Of a stretch of 64,000 nucleotides of DNA, positions 23,527 to 36,000 are shown in pieces. The translations under genes were made by a program, and so were the position numbers. Every line of letters begins with the position of its first letter. The first letter of the stretch is position 1. The notes beneath the pieces were generated by a model. It had not been told where the DNA came from, searched no databases, and saw nothing but the letters and a program-made list of their open reading frames with translations. The stretch is taken from positions 5,880,501 through 5,944,500 of the forward strand of contig JAPNXP010000001.1 of assembly GCA_028753945.1 (NCBI GenBank), in the 5' to 3' direction. This DNA is from Hexactinellida sp. DTS-2022 (Eukaryota; Porifera; Hexactinellida).

Positions 23527-23825
23527 CAGTACACCCTCGCTAATTCGAAGAGAGGTGTTCCGATTCCAAAATCTTCTGTTCCGATTAGTGAATTCGTTCG
23601 GATTAGTGAAGTAATGCATTTTCTATGGGCATCTATAAATCAGAATCTCGATAATCCGAACCAAACTTGTAGAAACCTTGTTAATCCGCACGTAACATCT
23701 AGTGTACTCCTTAAAACACTTGCCTGAGACTTTATTTTATACTTCCAATGCAATTTACGATTTTCTCCCACATTTATTAGAATAATATTTTGGTTTCTCC
23801 AGTTCGGATTAGCGTGGGTGTACTG
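23527..23825. mobile_element. pogo-class MITE, 299 bp
   Basis: Ends cagtacaccctcgctaattc and ttagcgtgggtgtactg are inverted, with TA at 23525-23526 and 23826-23827. The interior repeats the phrase ttccgattagtgaa. Confidence 0.78.
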
Positions 23826-24400
23826 TATTACGGATTTTGGAACGGATTTGAGATTTTTTCCAAATCCGTTCCAAAATCCGTAAATAACGGATTTTACGGA
23901 TTCCAAATCCTTAAATCCGTAAATCCGTAATCCATCCGGACCCTCTGCGTACGGTACGTCTTACGGTACGAAATATTACGTTGTGAACAATTAACAATAT
24001 ATAAGTATTTGATACTATTTCTATAATTTAAAAAATAATTCATAAACAAGGATCTAATCTATTATTGTTCGAATCGGAATGAAATTTTACTTCGAATTCG
24101 TGAGGTTTACATATAGATGTATAGTTTTATTTACAGAACCCAACAAAAATTTAAAATACCACAAAGTTCCAACCAAATACAAGTTGAATTTTCTACTAAG
24201 AATCGAGAGTAAATCTTGATAAATTTACCTAACTTATCTTCGATAAAAAATAAGAATCAAGTGCTAAAAGATAAGCATCTAAACTATCATTAACTAAGTT
24301 TGTACGGAGTGCGTACAGAGTGCGTAAGTACGTTACGGAAGGATAATCTGCGTACTAATTCCGTACCGTACCGTACAGTACGCCGTCTAGGTTACTCTGG
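23826..24400. repeat. MITE-like inverted repeats (ccaaatccg and gtacggtacg types)
   Basis: About 23830-23935 is a short palindrome built on aaatccgttccaaaatccg. About 23945-24395 is bounded by gcgtacggtacg and its mirror cgtaccgtaccgtac. Target duplications are not clear. An open frame across the right end (24300-24533) is not a recognised protein. Confidence 0.5.
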
Positions 24401-24683
24401 TCTTTCTGTAGGAGCAATCTTTGCAAAACGCAGAGGTGTCCATGTAAGAGGTCGGGGAGAGCTTGCAACTTTAAATGTCACAAGGGCCATAGCTGTTTCA
24501 ACAAGTAATATTACTAGTCTGTTCATTAGTTAGCTAATTGGAGCTTGCAAACTTGTATTATTACCACCCAATCTGTAGGCAATCAATAATATTTTTATCG
24601 ATCTAAATCACGTTCTCCAATTATATCGAGTTCGATTAATTCACGTTATATAACAAATTTACATTATATTAAGTAACTGAAGC

Positions 24684-25537
24684 CAGGGTTGTCAACCTCT
24701 GAAAACCAAAAATCGGGAGATTTTGCCAATTTTGGCGGGAGTTTACCAAAAAAGCGGGAGGTCGAAGATGAAAACACGGGAGAAAAGCGGGAGACTCAAA
24801 ATATATGCCATTTCTTTGAATCTATCATGAATAGAACGATACAATATGATTATATTTTATGTTTGGATATCTAGTATTAGGAAACGCTTATTTTGATAAT
24901 TCTATCTATCAAATTTATTTCCGCGTATCTCATATTCACCCAATGTATGCAATAATACAACAAAAACGAAATAGCTTGATTATAAATTATAATTTTTTTT
25001 ACAAATATTATGTTTTTTTTCAGATATACGTAGATGTAGCAGCAGTAAATATCTTCGAAAGTTCTCGTAATTTATCAACATTTTTCTTGAGATTTCAAGG
25101 AATTTCATGAAGATTAGGCCTTCAGATTTGTAAATTGTGTTGTAAACTTAATCCACACGTGGTTGCATATATCGACATATAAACTAAACGAGAAAAAATT
25201 CAGCATCGGATCTAGTATAACAACTTTCTGGAGGATGTAGGCGCAAGGCCATCCGGGATATTTTTAAGAATATCTTCCAAATTCGAATTAAAACATAATA
25301 GTACAGTGTACTAATAATTGGCTAAATAATCTTAACTACTTACAAGTATACATGAGTAGAACAAAACTTGGTACTCGTATCTTGACTAATTTTAGCAAAA
25401 AATCCCGTTATTTACTTGTATATCATAAAATAATAATATAGAAACAATTTCCCAAAAAGCGGGAGTTTAAAAGTTTGGCGGGAGGTCGGGAGGATGGGAG
25501 AAAAAAAGGCAAAAAAGCGGGAGGGTTGGCAACCCTG
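24684..25537. mobile_element. hAT-type MITE, about 854 bp
   Basis: Ends cagggttgtcaacctc and gggttggcaaccctg are inverted, with aaaagcgggag next to each. The flanks share ctgaagc. A second diverged copy lies at 41812-42670. It has no transposase. Confidence 0.75.
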
Positions 25538-25544
25538 CTGAAGC

Positions 25545-26005
25545 TAGACTCCTTTAGATAAGGACTGGAACGTCTGAGAGGCTCCAATTTTAAAATTGAA
25601 AAAGCATTAGATTTCCGGTTTCCAAATGTGATTTTTGGCATATAGGGGTAAATTTTGGCACCCGTCAACAATTTGAGGTTTTCACTCAAAATTTCTCACA
25701 CCTCGACAAGTTATGACGTCATTGTCACATTTCGAGAACCCTGAAAAGTCACTTAATCACACATAATTCGCGCAACCTAAGAGATAAATATCTGAAAATT
25801 TAATAGAACATACACATTAATGATGCGGACACTTTGGTCACACCAGATTGCCAATATGCTTACTCATTATCACATAATGACGTAATCACTAAAATTCACA
25901 TTGTTAAATTGACTATTTAGGCCTATTTACGCTTTATAATCAATGTTATAATTGTATAAACCATACACCAATTCGAAGCGGTTGGTGAGTGGTGGGGTAG
26001 AAATA
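25545..26005 (+). mobile_element. Non-autonomous Helitron, 3' part
   Basis: Matches 3208-3700 in the same orientation (gataaggactggaacgtc, ggcatataggggtaa, terminal hairpin around 25965-25995). The last bases after the hairpin are lost where MULE coding sequence resumes. Confidence 0.75.
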
Positions 26006-26290
26006 CTATAATTCTTACTTCATCACTCATTCCTGAATCAAACATCAAGAAGGGCTCATCTCTAGGTGTTATCTTATATTTGGAGGGAATTTGGATCTCA
26101 GATTCAGAAGTTGGGTTACCAAAAGTTTCTTCATCTGCACTTTTGTGATTACGAATTGTTCGCTTTATTGATTCGAATTTTGTAAGTTTTGTAATGAAGG
26201 TTGGGTGAAGTTTCTGAATACCTGCTGATGAATAGACCTCGTACCAATATCAGAGTCATTTGCCTGCCGTTTTATTTCACTGTATCCTTT
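26005..26290 (-). pseudogene. MULE transposase remnant, N-terminal part
   Basis: Minus-strand reading gives TKFESIKRTIRNHKSADE, then IQIPSKYKITPRDEPFLMFD and SGMSDEVRIIVF. These match the region just before the catalytic core in animal MULE transposases (the pattern F-DS-G--D--RI-IF). It is cut off at 26005 by a Helitron fragment. Upstream (to about 26600) the frame fades. Confidence 0.65.
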
Positions 26291-27365
26291 TAACATTTCT
26301 GTTCGAGCAAGATCTTTTCCATGAGTATGGGATGTAAGGATTGCTTCTGGACTATCAGGTTTGACAACATTATCATGGTGTGTATGTATTCTTGCATTAC
26401 AAGTCCCGCGTTTTTAACATCTCCATTCTAGTATATCTCCTGAAGTATGATGGAGAGATATGAATCCATTTTAATATTGTAGTTTTGTCCTTTTGTCTGA
26501 TGCTCTTAATATTTCCAATGCGCAGATGTTCAGAAAATGCCTTGTACTGAAATATTCAGGTGTGAATATCCCTCAAAGCGGTTGCTTAAATAGGATTGAA
26601 TATTGTGGTTAGAAGCATTAAAAACAATGGAATACCTTCAGAACACACTGGGAAGACATAATTTGAGGTGATGAAATATATAGAAATGTGTTATCATTTA
26701 CTAATTTTAGTAATTTATACAATTTACAATTTGGTTAGAATTTGGTTTGGAAATTATTAAGAATGAGATTCCTTTGGACGAGTTTTCCATAGGCCGAAAT
26801 TTCTTTAGGCAAAATTTACGTGGATGAGATATTACATACGGATTCAACTTGTTAAATCTTACTCTATTATTTCAATTTTCGATACGTATTATCCGTGGAT
26901 ACCATTGCCAAAATACTTAACTATTATATATTTAATCTGATTATTTATACATATTTAATGAATGACATAAGTGGCGGATCCAAGGGGGGGGGGCATGTTC
27001 CCCCCTGAAATATCACCTGCCCCCTCCCACCCTACTTAGTAAAATAAACAATAATTTAGCACCATCATAGGCGCAACTAGAGTTACTAGACCAATTTGGG
27101 GACATTTGCCCACCCAGATTGCTAGATTGGGGTATACAAAGGTACAGGGCTGTCGCGTGTGAGCATGACAACATCCGTACCCAATGCCCACCCAGACCTG
27201 ATAGTTTAGTTTCGCATATGGCACCAATATACCTTTAATATTATTACAGATAGATACCCTGAAATATTCTCTGCCCCCCCCCTCTGAATATCATTAAACT
27301 AAAGACCTTGAACACTTTAGAAATGTGTCCTAACACCTTGAGGCCTTGATGACATTTAGAAAAAA
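26291..27365. other. No intact gene; G-run MITE relic
   Basis: 26291-26640 may contain more decayed MULE sequence but I cannot follow a frame. At about 26970-27300 a gtggcggatccaaggg end and a cccccccctctg segment suggest a degraded hAT MITE. Confidence 0.4.
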
Positions 27366-27368
27366 TCC

Positions 27369-27477
27369 AAAATTGCAGCTGTGTCAACAGCATGTGACTT
27401 TGGAGGTACTATTCAATTGACTAACCACCCAAAGATAGTGTCTCCAGGGAACATTCTGTCGCCACAGCTGCAATTTT
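27369..27477. mobile_element. MITE with aaaattgcagctgtg ends, 109 bp
   Basis: Ends aaaattgcagctgtgtc and gccacagctgcaattttt are inverted. The interior has tttggaggtactattcaatt and a mirror-like gtgtctccagggaac. The family recurs at 49985-50096 and in pieces at 1308, 4205 and 7072. Confidence 0.7.
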
Positions 27478-27869
27478 TGATTTTTGTTACTATTGCTAAT
27501 GGTTTGGTTAATTTTAGCAATTAGCAATATCGATATTATCTGCTTTATTGAGTGATCAAAACACAGCTCCATAGCTGCTATTAGGACTGTAGCATTAGCT
27601 TCGAATGTGATCATTTATCAAGTAGCTCACCATATTGCTTCGAATAAATTCCCCGGCGCTTATTGTTTTCGTGGCCCAAATTAATCCTGATTTTTTTTGA
27701 AAATTCAAGAAAAAATATTTTATTTTGGTTCTAATGTTTCTTACCCACAGTCAGAGCACTAAAGGAGCGCAATCCATTTTTCAGGAGCGCAAGGTGGAGC
27801 GCACTCCTTCTAAATTTGAGGAGCGGAAGCTGGAGTGTGCTCCAAATTTGAGGAGCAGGCTCACTGAGT

Positions 27870-28030
27870 GAAAACCTCAAAATGTTGACGGGTGCCAAAA
27901 GTTACCCCTATATGCCGAAAATCACATTTGGAGACAGGAAACTTAATGCTTTATCAATTTATATAATTGGAGCCTCTCAGACTCAAGTTAAAACCCCCGA
28001 GATCGCGACGTTCCAGTCCTTTACTTAAGG
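27870..28030 (-). mobile_element. Non-autonomous Helitron, internal fragment (minus)
   Basis: Reverse complement of the block at 3210-3370 (ggtaacttttggtacccg, gagtctgagaggctcc, gtcgcgatctcgggg). No ends are present. Confidence 0.7.
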
Positions 28031-28115
28031 TGTCTATGGAATTAACAGATAATATATTCATTTTGATTGGAAATTTGAGTTAGTTTTATCAATTTACTAA
28101 TTCGTTACCTTACAA

Positions 28116-28566
28116 CAGGGCTCTTCAATTAGTTTATCTCCGGGCCACTATTGAAAAATCAGGCACTTCCCCGGGCCACTCCGCGCCACTTCGTAACTGG
28201 AGTAGCCATAATTCATTACTTCTACGTTAATAACAATTAAGTAAGAATATAACACATTATGTGATATATAGTAAGGATACAAGACTAAAAGTACAAGCAA
28301 GAAAGTCAATTGGGCATATTAATGCATGTGACAATTTAATGAAGAATATCGGGAAAAGTAACGTACTGTAAAAACACTATGCCAATGGTTGTATATTAAC
28401 TAAACATAAATTTGAATATTGGAATGATCAAGTAACTACTATATCCCAGGGCCTAGAAGGTTAAGTTACAGTTCCAGTTGCAGAGCATGTAGCTATGAGC
28501 GAAATAATATCAAATAAATATATATATACTGAAAAGATTTGGCGGGCCACTAATTGAAGAGCCCTG
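28116..28566. mobile_element. hAT-type MITE, 451 bp, with 8-bp TSD
   Basis: Ends cagggctcttcaattag and ctaattgaagagccctg are exact mirrors, followed inward by ccgggccac and gcgggccac. The duplication ccttacaa lies at 28108-28115 and 28567-28574. Perfect duplication and ends suggest a fairly recent insertion. Confidence 0.9.
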
Positions 28567-28893
28567 CCTTACAAGTTCAATTACATTATATAAACTAGGG
28601 CACGTATAATTTGGTACGTAAATATTCATAGATGGTGTGATAATATAAGTTTCATGAGGTTTGCGCAGTTTTTAAGCCAAATCAGAGTTAGTTAACTAGA
28701 GAAATATCTTTGTTATTTAACACATTTTGGTACATAAGAAATGAAGGAGCGAAATTTTAAACACGGTACGTGGTATACCGATGGTATAATGAGGTATAAC
28801 CAATTATACCAAATTAGTATCTAGTTTTTCGGTATACAACCTTATTCTTAAAATTATAAAATTTACCTACATTACACCTAGATTATACCAATA

Positions 28894-28990
28894 TCATACC
28901 ACAACGAGCCCTTCGGTCTCGGTCGCTTTGCGACGGATCGGTGCTACGCACCTCATGTTAACGGCCGCTGTGCGGCCTTACCCCTCACTA
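28894..28990. repeat. Stem-loop-rich dispersed repeat, copy 1
   Basis: cccttcggtctcggtcgctt, then gcgacgg, then a ggccgctgtgcggcc hairpin. Related copies lie at 50814-50906 and 55355-55485. GC-rich against an AT-rich background. Family unknown. Confidence 0.6.
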
Positions 28991-29218
28991 AACCTATGGT
29001 GGGTCGTATCATTCCCGTTTTTCCGAAATATTCGAACACATATTGATTTATGGCGACCAATTCGTGACCAATACGGGTCACTGGCTAGTTTGTTATAATT
29101 AGAAACATCCTTCTAGTACCTTTTTTCCACATTATAATACTGTATTATTGATTTTTATTTTGGAATACTTGGATATATTTCTTAAGATAAATTAGTTCTG
29201 CTAACTTTGGTATTTTAG

Positions 29219-29386
29219 AATAGAGTCACCTCGGGACCATGGTAGTTTGACCCGATTAAGCGGAGATATCTATTAACCGAAAATTTTCCAAGTCAAACTA
29301 TAATTCCGTCCTATAAATCCTGTGAAATTTGACCCCATTAAGCGGAGAAATCTATTAACTGTGGCTCTATTAAGCGGAGTATACTG
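29219..29386. mobile_element. pogo-class MITE relic
   Basis: The right end ctattaagcggagtatactg lies before TA. The left part has gtttgacccgattaagcgga. The left terminus is diverged. Confidence 0.45.
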
Positions 29387-29439
29387 TATCTCTATATACT
29401 TGTCAAACTTAATCATAAACGATTACTGAGAAGTAATTG

Positions 29440-29640
29440 CCACTTAAATTCAAGTGAGAGTAATTAGTGATTTATTAATAAATGAGAGTAATTAGTGATT
29501 TATTAATAAATAAAGTACAATAACATAAACAAACAATTAATTAATAGTACAATAACATAAACAAACAATTAATTAATAGTACAATAACATAAACAAACAA
29601 TTAATTAATAGTACAATAACATATACAAACAATTAATTAA
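29440..29640 (+). repeat. Tandem repeat, 32-bp units
   Basis: About four copies of gtacaataacataaacaaac followed by aattaattaata (29513-29640), preceded by two copies of gagagtaattagtgatttat. There are no unique spacers between units. Confidence 0.85.
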
Positions 29641-29664
29641 ACGAATAACCTATGTATAATACAA

Positions 29665-30100
29665 TTAATTAACACAACAGCTGCACAGACAGGATTTCTC
29701 TTGGCGGTCTTGTTTTTGATTAAGCTATATATACGAAATTTACATAAGAAAGGTTTGGTTATTATTTATAATGAACAATAATTGAATGTTAAACTTACTT
29801 GAAACACTAAATGCCACTGTGAGTTTCAAATTTTTAATTTGAGTATTACCCTAAAAATGTTCAAATTAACATAAAAATTATCATAATGCACAATATGCAA
29901 AACCATACCTGTAGAATGTCATCTAAAATCTTTATTTTTTTAAATTGGAGGGCGGTCTCAGCAGCCCCCCTCTTTTTCCCGCCTCTTTTCCCACTTTTTC
30001 TATCCTTTGGTGGGTTTGGATCTTCTGGTGGGTTTGGATCTTCTGGTGGGTTAGGCTTCTCTGGTGGGTTAGGCTTCTCTGGTGGGTCGTTATCATCCAT
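29665..30100 (-). CDS. Possible two-exon proline-rich repeat protein, 83 aa
   Basis: Exon 1 (30100-29909) opens with ATG and encodes MDDNDPPEKPNPPEKPNPP and further PPEDPN units. The units are four 18-nt repeats, followed by a basic stretch RKSGKRGGKKR and a tail ending KILDDILQ. A donor CAG|GTATGG follows. A candidate acceptor TATATAG at 29725 opens a 60-nt exon 2 (29724-29665) ending in a Cys cluster (SCLCSCC) and a stop. A TATA-like CATATAAATACC sits about 50 bases upstream of the ATG. The protein would be disordered and I recognise no homologue. The splice is inferred; if it is not used, the open frame runs to 29861. It could be chance over a minisatellite. Confidence 0.35.
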
Positions 30101-30160
30101 GATATATTAATAATAAAAATTGATAAGTTAATAACCTCATTAATCAAGGTATTTATATGA

Positions 30161-31537
30161 ATTTGAAGTTTAACAGTCTTGTAGAAAAGGCTACTACAGT
30201 CCCCAATAATCAGCTAACATAAATTCTTTTAAATGATACTAATTTAATAGAAACTGATTTCTCCACTGGAATCCACGGGCGGAGGTAGATATTCCAAAGG
30301 AACTTAGAATGTATATTACGGCCTAAGGGAGGAACCCGCAGAATGAACAGGATTTGCCATATTTGCCATAATCTATGAAAGATTCAAAACTATACCTTCA
30401 AATTTTTAATACCATTATCAGCCAGCAACTGTAACTCATCTTCAATGAGGTATCTGTTAATTTTGTTCTCTTCTAACTAAAATAGCATCAATAAATAAAT
30501 TGTAGTGTCAAGTGTATCGTAAGCTTTAAATTGTATAATAATCTTAAAATAAATACAAATCAGCTAAAATTTTTCAATTGAACCAGTAAAATCTAATTTT
30601 AATATTTAGCATACTAAATCCCATTCCCAACTTTCTTATTAATTTTGGGTTAAAAAAATTGAAATGATTACCAACATTTAGAATGTAAAGGGAATATAAT
30701 CACTAAATACATAAATATACGTAGTTTAACTTGACCTAAACTACTAATCCATAAGAATCTATCTGTCTCTTAAGAGTCGCGTTACCAAATCTTTGTGCAC
30801 ATTGAATTTGAAGCAAACCTGAATTAACACGATGCAACAGTTGCATTACTATATTGTCATGTTGCGTGTTCAATATTCATGAATTTGATGGGTTAAATCG
30901 CAACATATTGCACCGTGTATAGTGGGCTTAAGCGCAACCTGTTTTTGCACCGGAAAAAAGCCACATGATGTTTGTACCATCCTATTGTAGCCAGCGAGTG
31001 TTTGTTTTCACAACAGTCGCAATGTACGTACATATTTCACGTTTTTATTTTGTAAATTGAGTACATACAAAGGCAATAGATGTAAATCATTAAAGGCTTC
31101 CCTTTCTATATCTGGTATTTTTTGCAACTATCAAAGTCCAGAAATAAAATTGTCTAGCCTGGATATAGGAAATAAATTATTAGATGCACTGTATAATAAC
31201 AGAGTCGATTCGTTTCTATATAATCATTAATTCTATAATGTACAATAGTGGTTGTTATAAATTGGATACAAAATTTTGCATAATTAATTGAGACCCTAGG
31301 AATTTATACAACTCAATATATTGCAATGCAATCTGTACTATTGAGATCCAACTCGGCTACTATTTTAGTAAATCGTCAGCTCCTGTATGAATTTCAAAAG
31401 TCAGATATGCATCGTGAGATTGAATTCAGTAACATCTTGGTATTATGTATTCTGTTTCTAGATGATACGCCTTTCTTTAGGGTATTTTAGGAGACCTAAT
31501 GGGAAATACATTTAAACCATGTTACTGTATGTATATG
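30161..31537. other. No gene recognised
   Basis: AT-rich sequence. Weak hairpins such as atgcaacagttgcat near 30833 are the only structure seen. No open frame of note on either strand. Confidence 0.45.
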
Positions 31538-31970
31538 TATACCAAAAGTTAACAGAACTAATTTATTTGAACAAATAATGTCTAAAGTATAAATTATTAT
31601 ATTACTGGTACTACCAGAAGTTCTAGAACATTCTCTAATCTTAAATACCAAAGTTATAAGAACTAATTAATCTTAAGAAATAATGTCTAAAGTATTAATT
31701 AACTGATATAGAACATTCTCTAATATTAAATACCAAAGTTAACAGAACTAATTAATCTTAAGAAATAATGTCTAAAGTATTAATTAACTGATATAAAACA
31801 TTCTCTAATATTAAATACCAAAGTTAACAGAACTAATTAATCTTAAGAAATAATCTCTCAATGTAGGAATTTATTAATTAATGACTAATCACTGGTACCA
31901 GAATTCTAGATCATTCTCCAATCTTAAATACCAAAGTTAACAGAGCAAATTATTCCCAAATCCCAACTAT
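31538..31970 (+). repeat. Tandem repeat, units of about 85 bp
   Basis: Four to five units start taccaaagttaacagaacta and contain aatgtctaaagtattaatta and acattctctaatattaaa. The middle two are nearly identical. The outer ones are longer and diverged. Confidence 0.85.
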
Positions 31971-32470
31971 TCTGTTAGTTTAGTTGATTTAAATGGTGAA
32001 GTTACTAATCTATAATAACGTTTAAAATAGTGAAACTAAATATCTATACATTCTCACCATTAATATGTCTTCAAATCTATTCCAATGAGTAGCATTATGA
32101 ATCATTGATCATGATTGGTCATCTCTTGATCCCAATTAATAGATGTCCAATTAAAGTATTGCTGATTGTCTTGGAAATTATAAGGAATTAATATCTGAAG
32201 TATGAATTAACAATACATATTCTGTTAGTTTAGTTGATTTAAATGGTGAAGTTACTAATCTATAACAACGTTTAAAATAGTGAAACTAAATATCTCTACA
32301 TTCTCACCATTAATATGTCTTCAAATCTATTCCAATGAGTAGCATTATGAATCATTGATCATGATTGGTCATCTCTTGATCCCAATTAATAGATGTCCAA
32401 TTAAAGTATTGTTGATTGTCTTGGAAATTATAAGGAATTAATATCTGAAGTATTAATTAACAATACATAT
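31971..32470 (+). repeat. Tandem duplication, 250-bp unit
   Basis: 31971-32220 and 32221-32470 are almost identical (tctgttagtttagttgattt through gtattaattaacaatacat). The high identity implies a recent duplication. It lies between the small gene candidate and the Helitron gene. Confidence 0.9.
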
Positions 32471-33019
32471 AAAAGTATATACTCACCAAATAAAATTCCA
32501 AGAAACCTCCACTCATCGAGAAAATAGTAGATGAAAGATATTTTCAAAAATAGTAGATGAAAGACGTACACATGTGTTTAGTATTCAATATGGTTAATTG
32601 CGTGTCAATTTAAGCTCGATAATTTGTCAATTTTAAACAAAGTAGCTTAAAATAGAATCATAAGGCGCCACAATCAACATGATAGTGTGTACTATCATTA
32701 TGAAGGTGTCAGCACTGGGAGCCAGAAATAGGAAGTCATGTTAGCACTATTTCAGTAGTACGGTCAGTCATTCTTACCTAAAACGTCTCACCTGAGGCGC
32801 ACAATCAGACAATATCTGAAAGCGTCGCACAGCAAGATTCCTTAGAGCTACCAGTTGTAAAATGGATTGAAAAAAATGATGAGTATCAAAAGTTATTAAA
32901 AGAATTTTCTAAGTTATGAACTTATGAACTCATCAAGAAGGGCGCTAGTTCTGACCTTCGAGAGCCTGAACTGTAAGCAGCCGAGGTAATATTATATTCA
33001 TCAATGCGATGAAACATTA
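32471..33019. other. Downstream flank of the Helitron gene
   Basis: On the plus strand a short frame ends in VVKWIEKNDEYQKLLKEF and a stop (about 32830-32918), unassigned. A palindrome atgatagtgtgtactatcat lies at about 32679-32698. The Helitron 3' end should lie somewhere below 33020, but I could not fix it. Confidence 0.3.
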
Positions 33020-36000
33020 CTAAGCAAAAAAGAAGGAATCAAAATGTTCATTTCCTTCTAGACGGCTACTAAGTCTATGATGTAAAATACAGACTTTCTG
33101 TGCATTAAAAATCGGATCACATTCAATAGGAGTGTCTAACTTATTGTGTAAATAGTTAGGGAGAATGTTCCAATTCATTGAGTTGACATGAGTACAGTCA
33201 ACTGATAATATGTCAATTCCAGCCAAGGCGGCTAACATATTAAGTTCAACATTTGTACCCCAAGCATTGGGTGCAGAAATAGCGTTAATATGTTCATGCA
33301 ATTCCTGCTCACTGTGTATGCCAGATGTGCGCATAACATTGTAGTGATGCTGGGTACTGGTAATGAATGTATTAATCAGATTGTACTTTAATATCTCGAA
33401 ATAATTTTCAGTGCCAAATATTATATGAGATAGGGTACGGTACAAACAGTTACCATCTGGTTGAACATTATACACTGAAACATTCTGACCAAAATATGTT
33501 GTCAGTTGTGCTTTAAGTGAGGTGTAATAATTGCTTACTGCACCTCGAGTCTCACGGATAGGTAAAATTAGTATCGCGTGTAATCCAATACAATGCGCAA
33601 TCTTCTGCCGCATTGGGATAGTAAGATTATTCACCGTACCATTGAGAAAATACTCTGACAAATCGAATGGATCTCGAATTATTGCATCAAATATACATTC
33701 ACGATCTGATAATGGTGATACAATGTATTCAGCTATATCCATTTTGTCTATAACTTCCAATGGGCTAATAGTACTGTCATTAAACTCAAAAAGTTTAATG
33801 ATTTTACCCTTTGCATCAGATATATTTAGGACAGACTCTCTCTTTGCAGGAGCAATAGCCTCAGGCAAAGGAGTCATTGTCAATTGGGAACTTGGGAATG
33901 TTTCATTCAATAGAGAACATATTTCATCTATGTCTTCTATGGGCTCAATATGAGAAGAGGAATTAAAAACTTCCCTATAGACTACATTTCTAATCCAAAC
34001 TTCCCCAGATTTTGATTTGTCAGTTCCACATACCATTATTTTTAGTCCCAATGGATTTTTAACTCTACTCAATGCAACATAGAGTTGGCCATGACTAAAA
34101 ATGGCTTCAGGGGATGGCAGATATAGACCAACGGTATCCAAACTCTGACCTTGCCCTTTGTTAATTGTGATACAATAGGCTAGGCGGATTGGAAACTGCC
34201 TCCTTCTGAGAATAAATGGAAGTTCAGACTCAGAAGAAGTCAATATAATTCGTGGTATAAACACTCGCTTATGCTTGTTTGTACCAGTTGCGATCTCCGC
34301 GTCAATTACTCGGTTTGAGAATGCTCTAATAATCAACCGAGTACCATTACAAAGACCCTCATCGGGATCAAGGTTACGCAATAGAATTACAGTCGCAAAC
34401 AATTTCAAGAATAGCCGATGAGGAGGCATACCGTTAGGAGTGATAGAATTTAAAAACTCATTTGGAAAATTTACTGCAGCAGAACCTTCAACAGAATCTG
34501 CGCTCAACAGAGTTATACCATCACCAGGAAGCTGATGAATTACGTAATCGTTTATTAAATCAGCTGTATCATTTTTAGGACACAGTATAATTTTTTGACT
34601 TACATAATCACGATCAGCATAATTTACATTTATATCACCATAGACTGAAGTGACCAAGTCTGTAATGGAATCACCTGGAACTACAAATTTGTTATCTATG
34701 TGAATCATTTGATTTTCATCCTCAGGTTCAGTGCCTTCTCCTACTCTTAATAAAAAGTTGGAAAATTTACTGACCTCGAGGGCATCTTGTGACAATAATG
34801 TTTGGAGGCGCATATTTATAGTTAGCTTCATTACTTTAACATAACGCCAGAGATATGACCTATTCAGACAGGAAGAGACCACTTCGGCTCTCGACCCATG
34901 CTTAACTACAGGGGGTATCTGACGGAAGTCGCCTCCAAAAACCATTACTTTTCCACCAAAGGGGAGATCACAGGAACAAATATCCCTCAAACTGCGATCA
35001 ACACACTCAGCTACATGCTTATTTGACATGCACGCTTCATCCCATACCAAAAGTTTTGTACGCTTAATTAGCTGTGCCAAAGCACTCTGTTTCGAAATGT
35101 TACATACAGATAACTCATTGATATCAATGGGAACTTTCAACCTAGAGTGGACAGTCCGCCCTCCTGCGAGGAGGAGAGCGGCTATACCACTGCTAGCTAA
35201 CCCAAGGGCAATTTGACTCTTCGAGCGAACTTGAGCCAAAAGTATATTATAAAGGAATGTCTTCCCTGTGCCCCCGGGACCATCTACAAAGAATATTTTG
35301 GGATACTGCTCAGGATCATTTACCGCTGCTATTATAGAGGTAAATACACTAAGCTGATCAGAATTAAGAGAAGGAACATCATGAACAACTATTGCTAGCT
35401 GCTCATCAACGTTATAATCTAATTCTCTCTGAATAATAAGAGCCTCCTCGTATGGACTTCTGGTATGAATAGGTATTGGCATCCCTGGGAAATCTGCTAG
35501 AGATTTACCCTGGTTTTGCAAACGCTTATCAATATCCACTAATACAGCATTAAGTATGTGCTCATCGACCTCAATATCGGGCACAGATTTTCTAGCACGA
35601 TGCAGAAAGTCATCAGAAAAAGCAAATTTATACTTTTCCCAAAGAGCCGCAGGATTACATGGTTCGTTATAGAGTAGAATGGTAACGAATAGATGACGTA
35701 ACTGTGGAGGCATATGCCACGAAGCAGCCATATCCAAACACATATCATATTCGCTATCATCTTCCAGCAATCCGCGGTGGCATGCGGCCTCCTTGAAGGT
35801 ACCACAGACAGTTCCGTCAGGAAGAGTACGAATAGTCTCAAAGCTGGTACAGCCAGTGACGTGATTCAACAGAATTCTCAAGTAGAACCGCTCTCCCTCA
35901 GTTGGATGAGCAGAAAACACTCGGCCAACCATCTTACCGTGCCCCTTAACTCGAGGCTTCCATTCTCGCTTAGTTTTATCCCATACAAAATATTCAGGAA

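Noticed and set aside
24300-24533. 77-codon frame with an RRGVHVRGRGEL stretch
   Set aside because: The first half is a repeat end made of gtacg motifs and the second half matches nothing known; not supported as a gene.
29083-29091. CTAG followed by T near the stem-loop repeat as the missing Helitron 3' end
   Set aside because: It is on the wrong strand for the minus-strand Helitron and the nearby hairpins do not match the family terminus.
29440-29640. Short regularly repeated units that could suggest a CRISPR array
   Set aside because: The units abut with no unique spacers, and the genome is eukaryotic; it is a simple tandem repeat.
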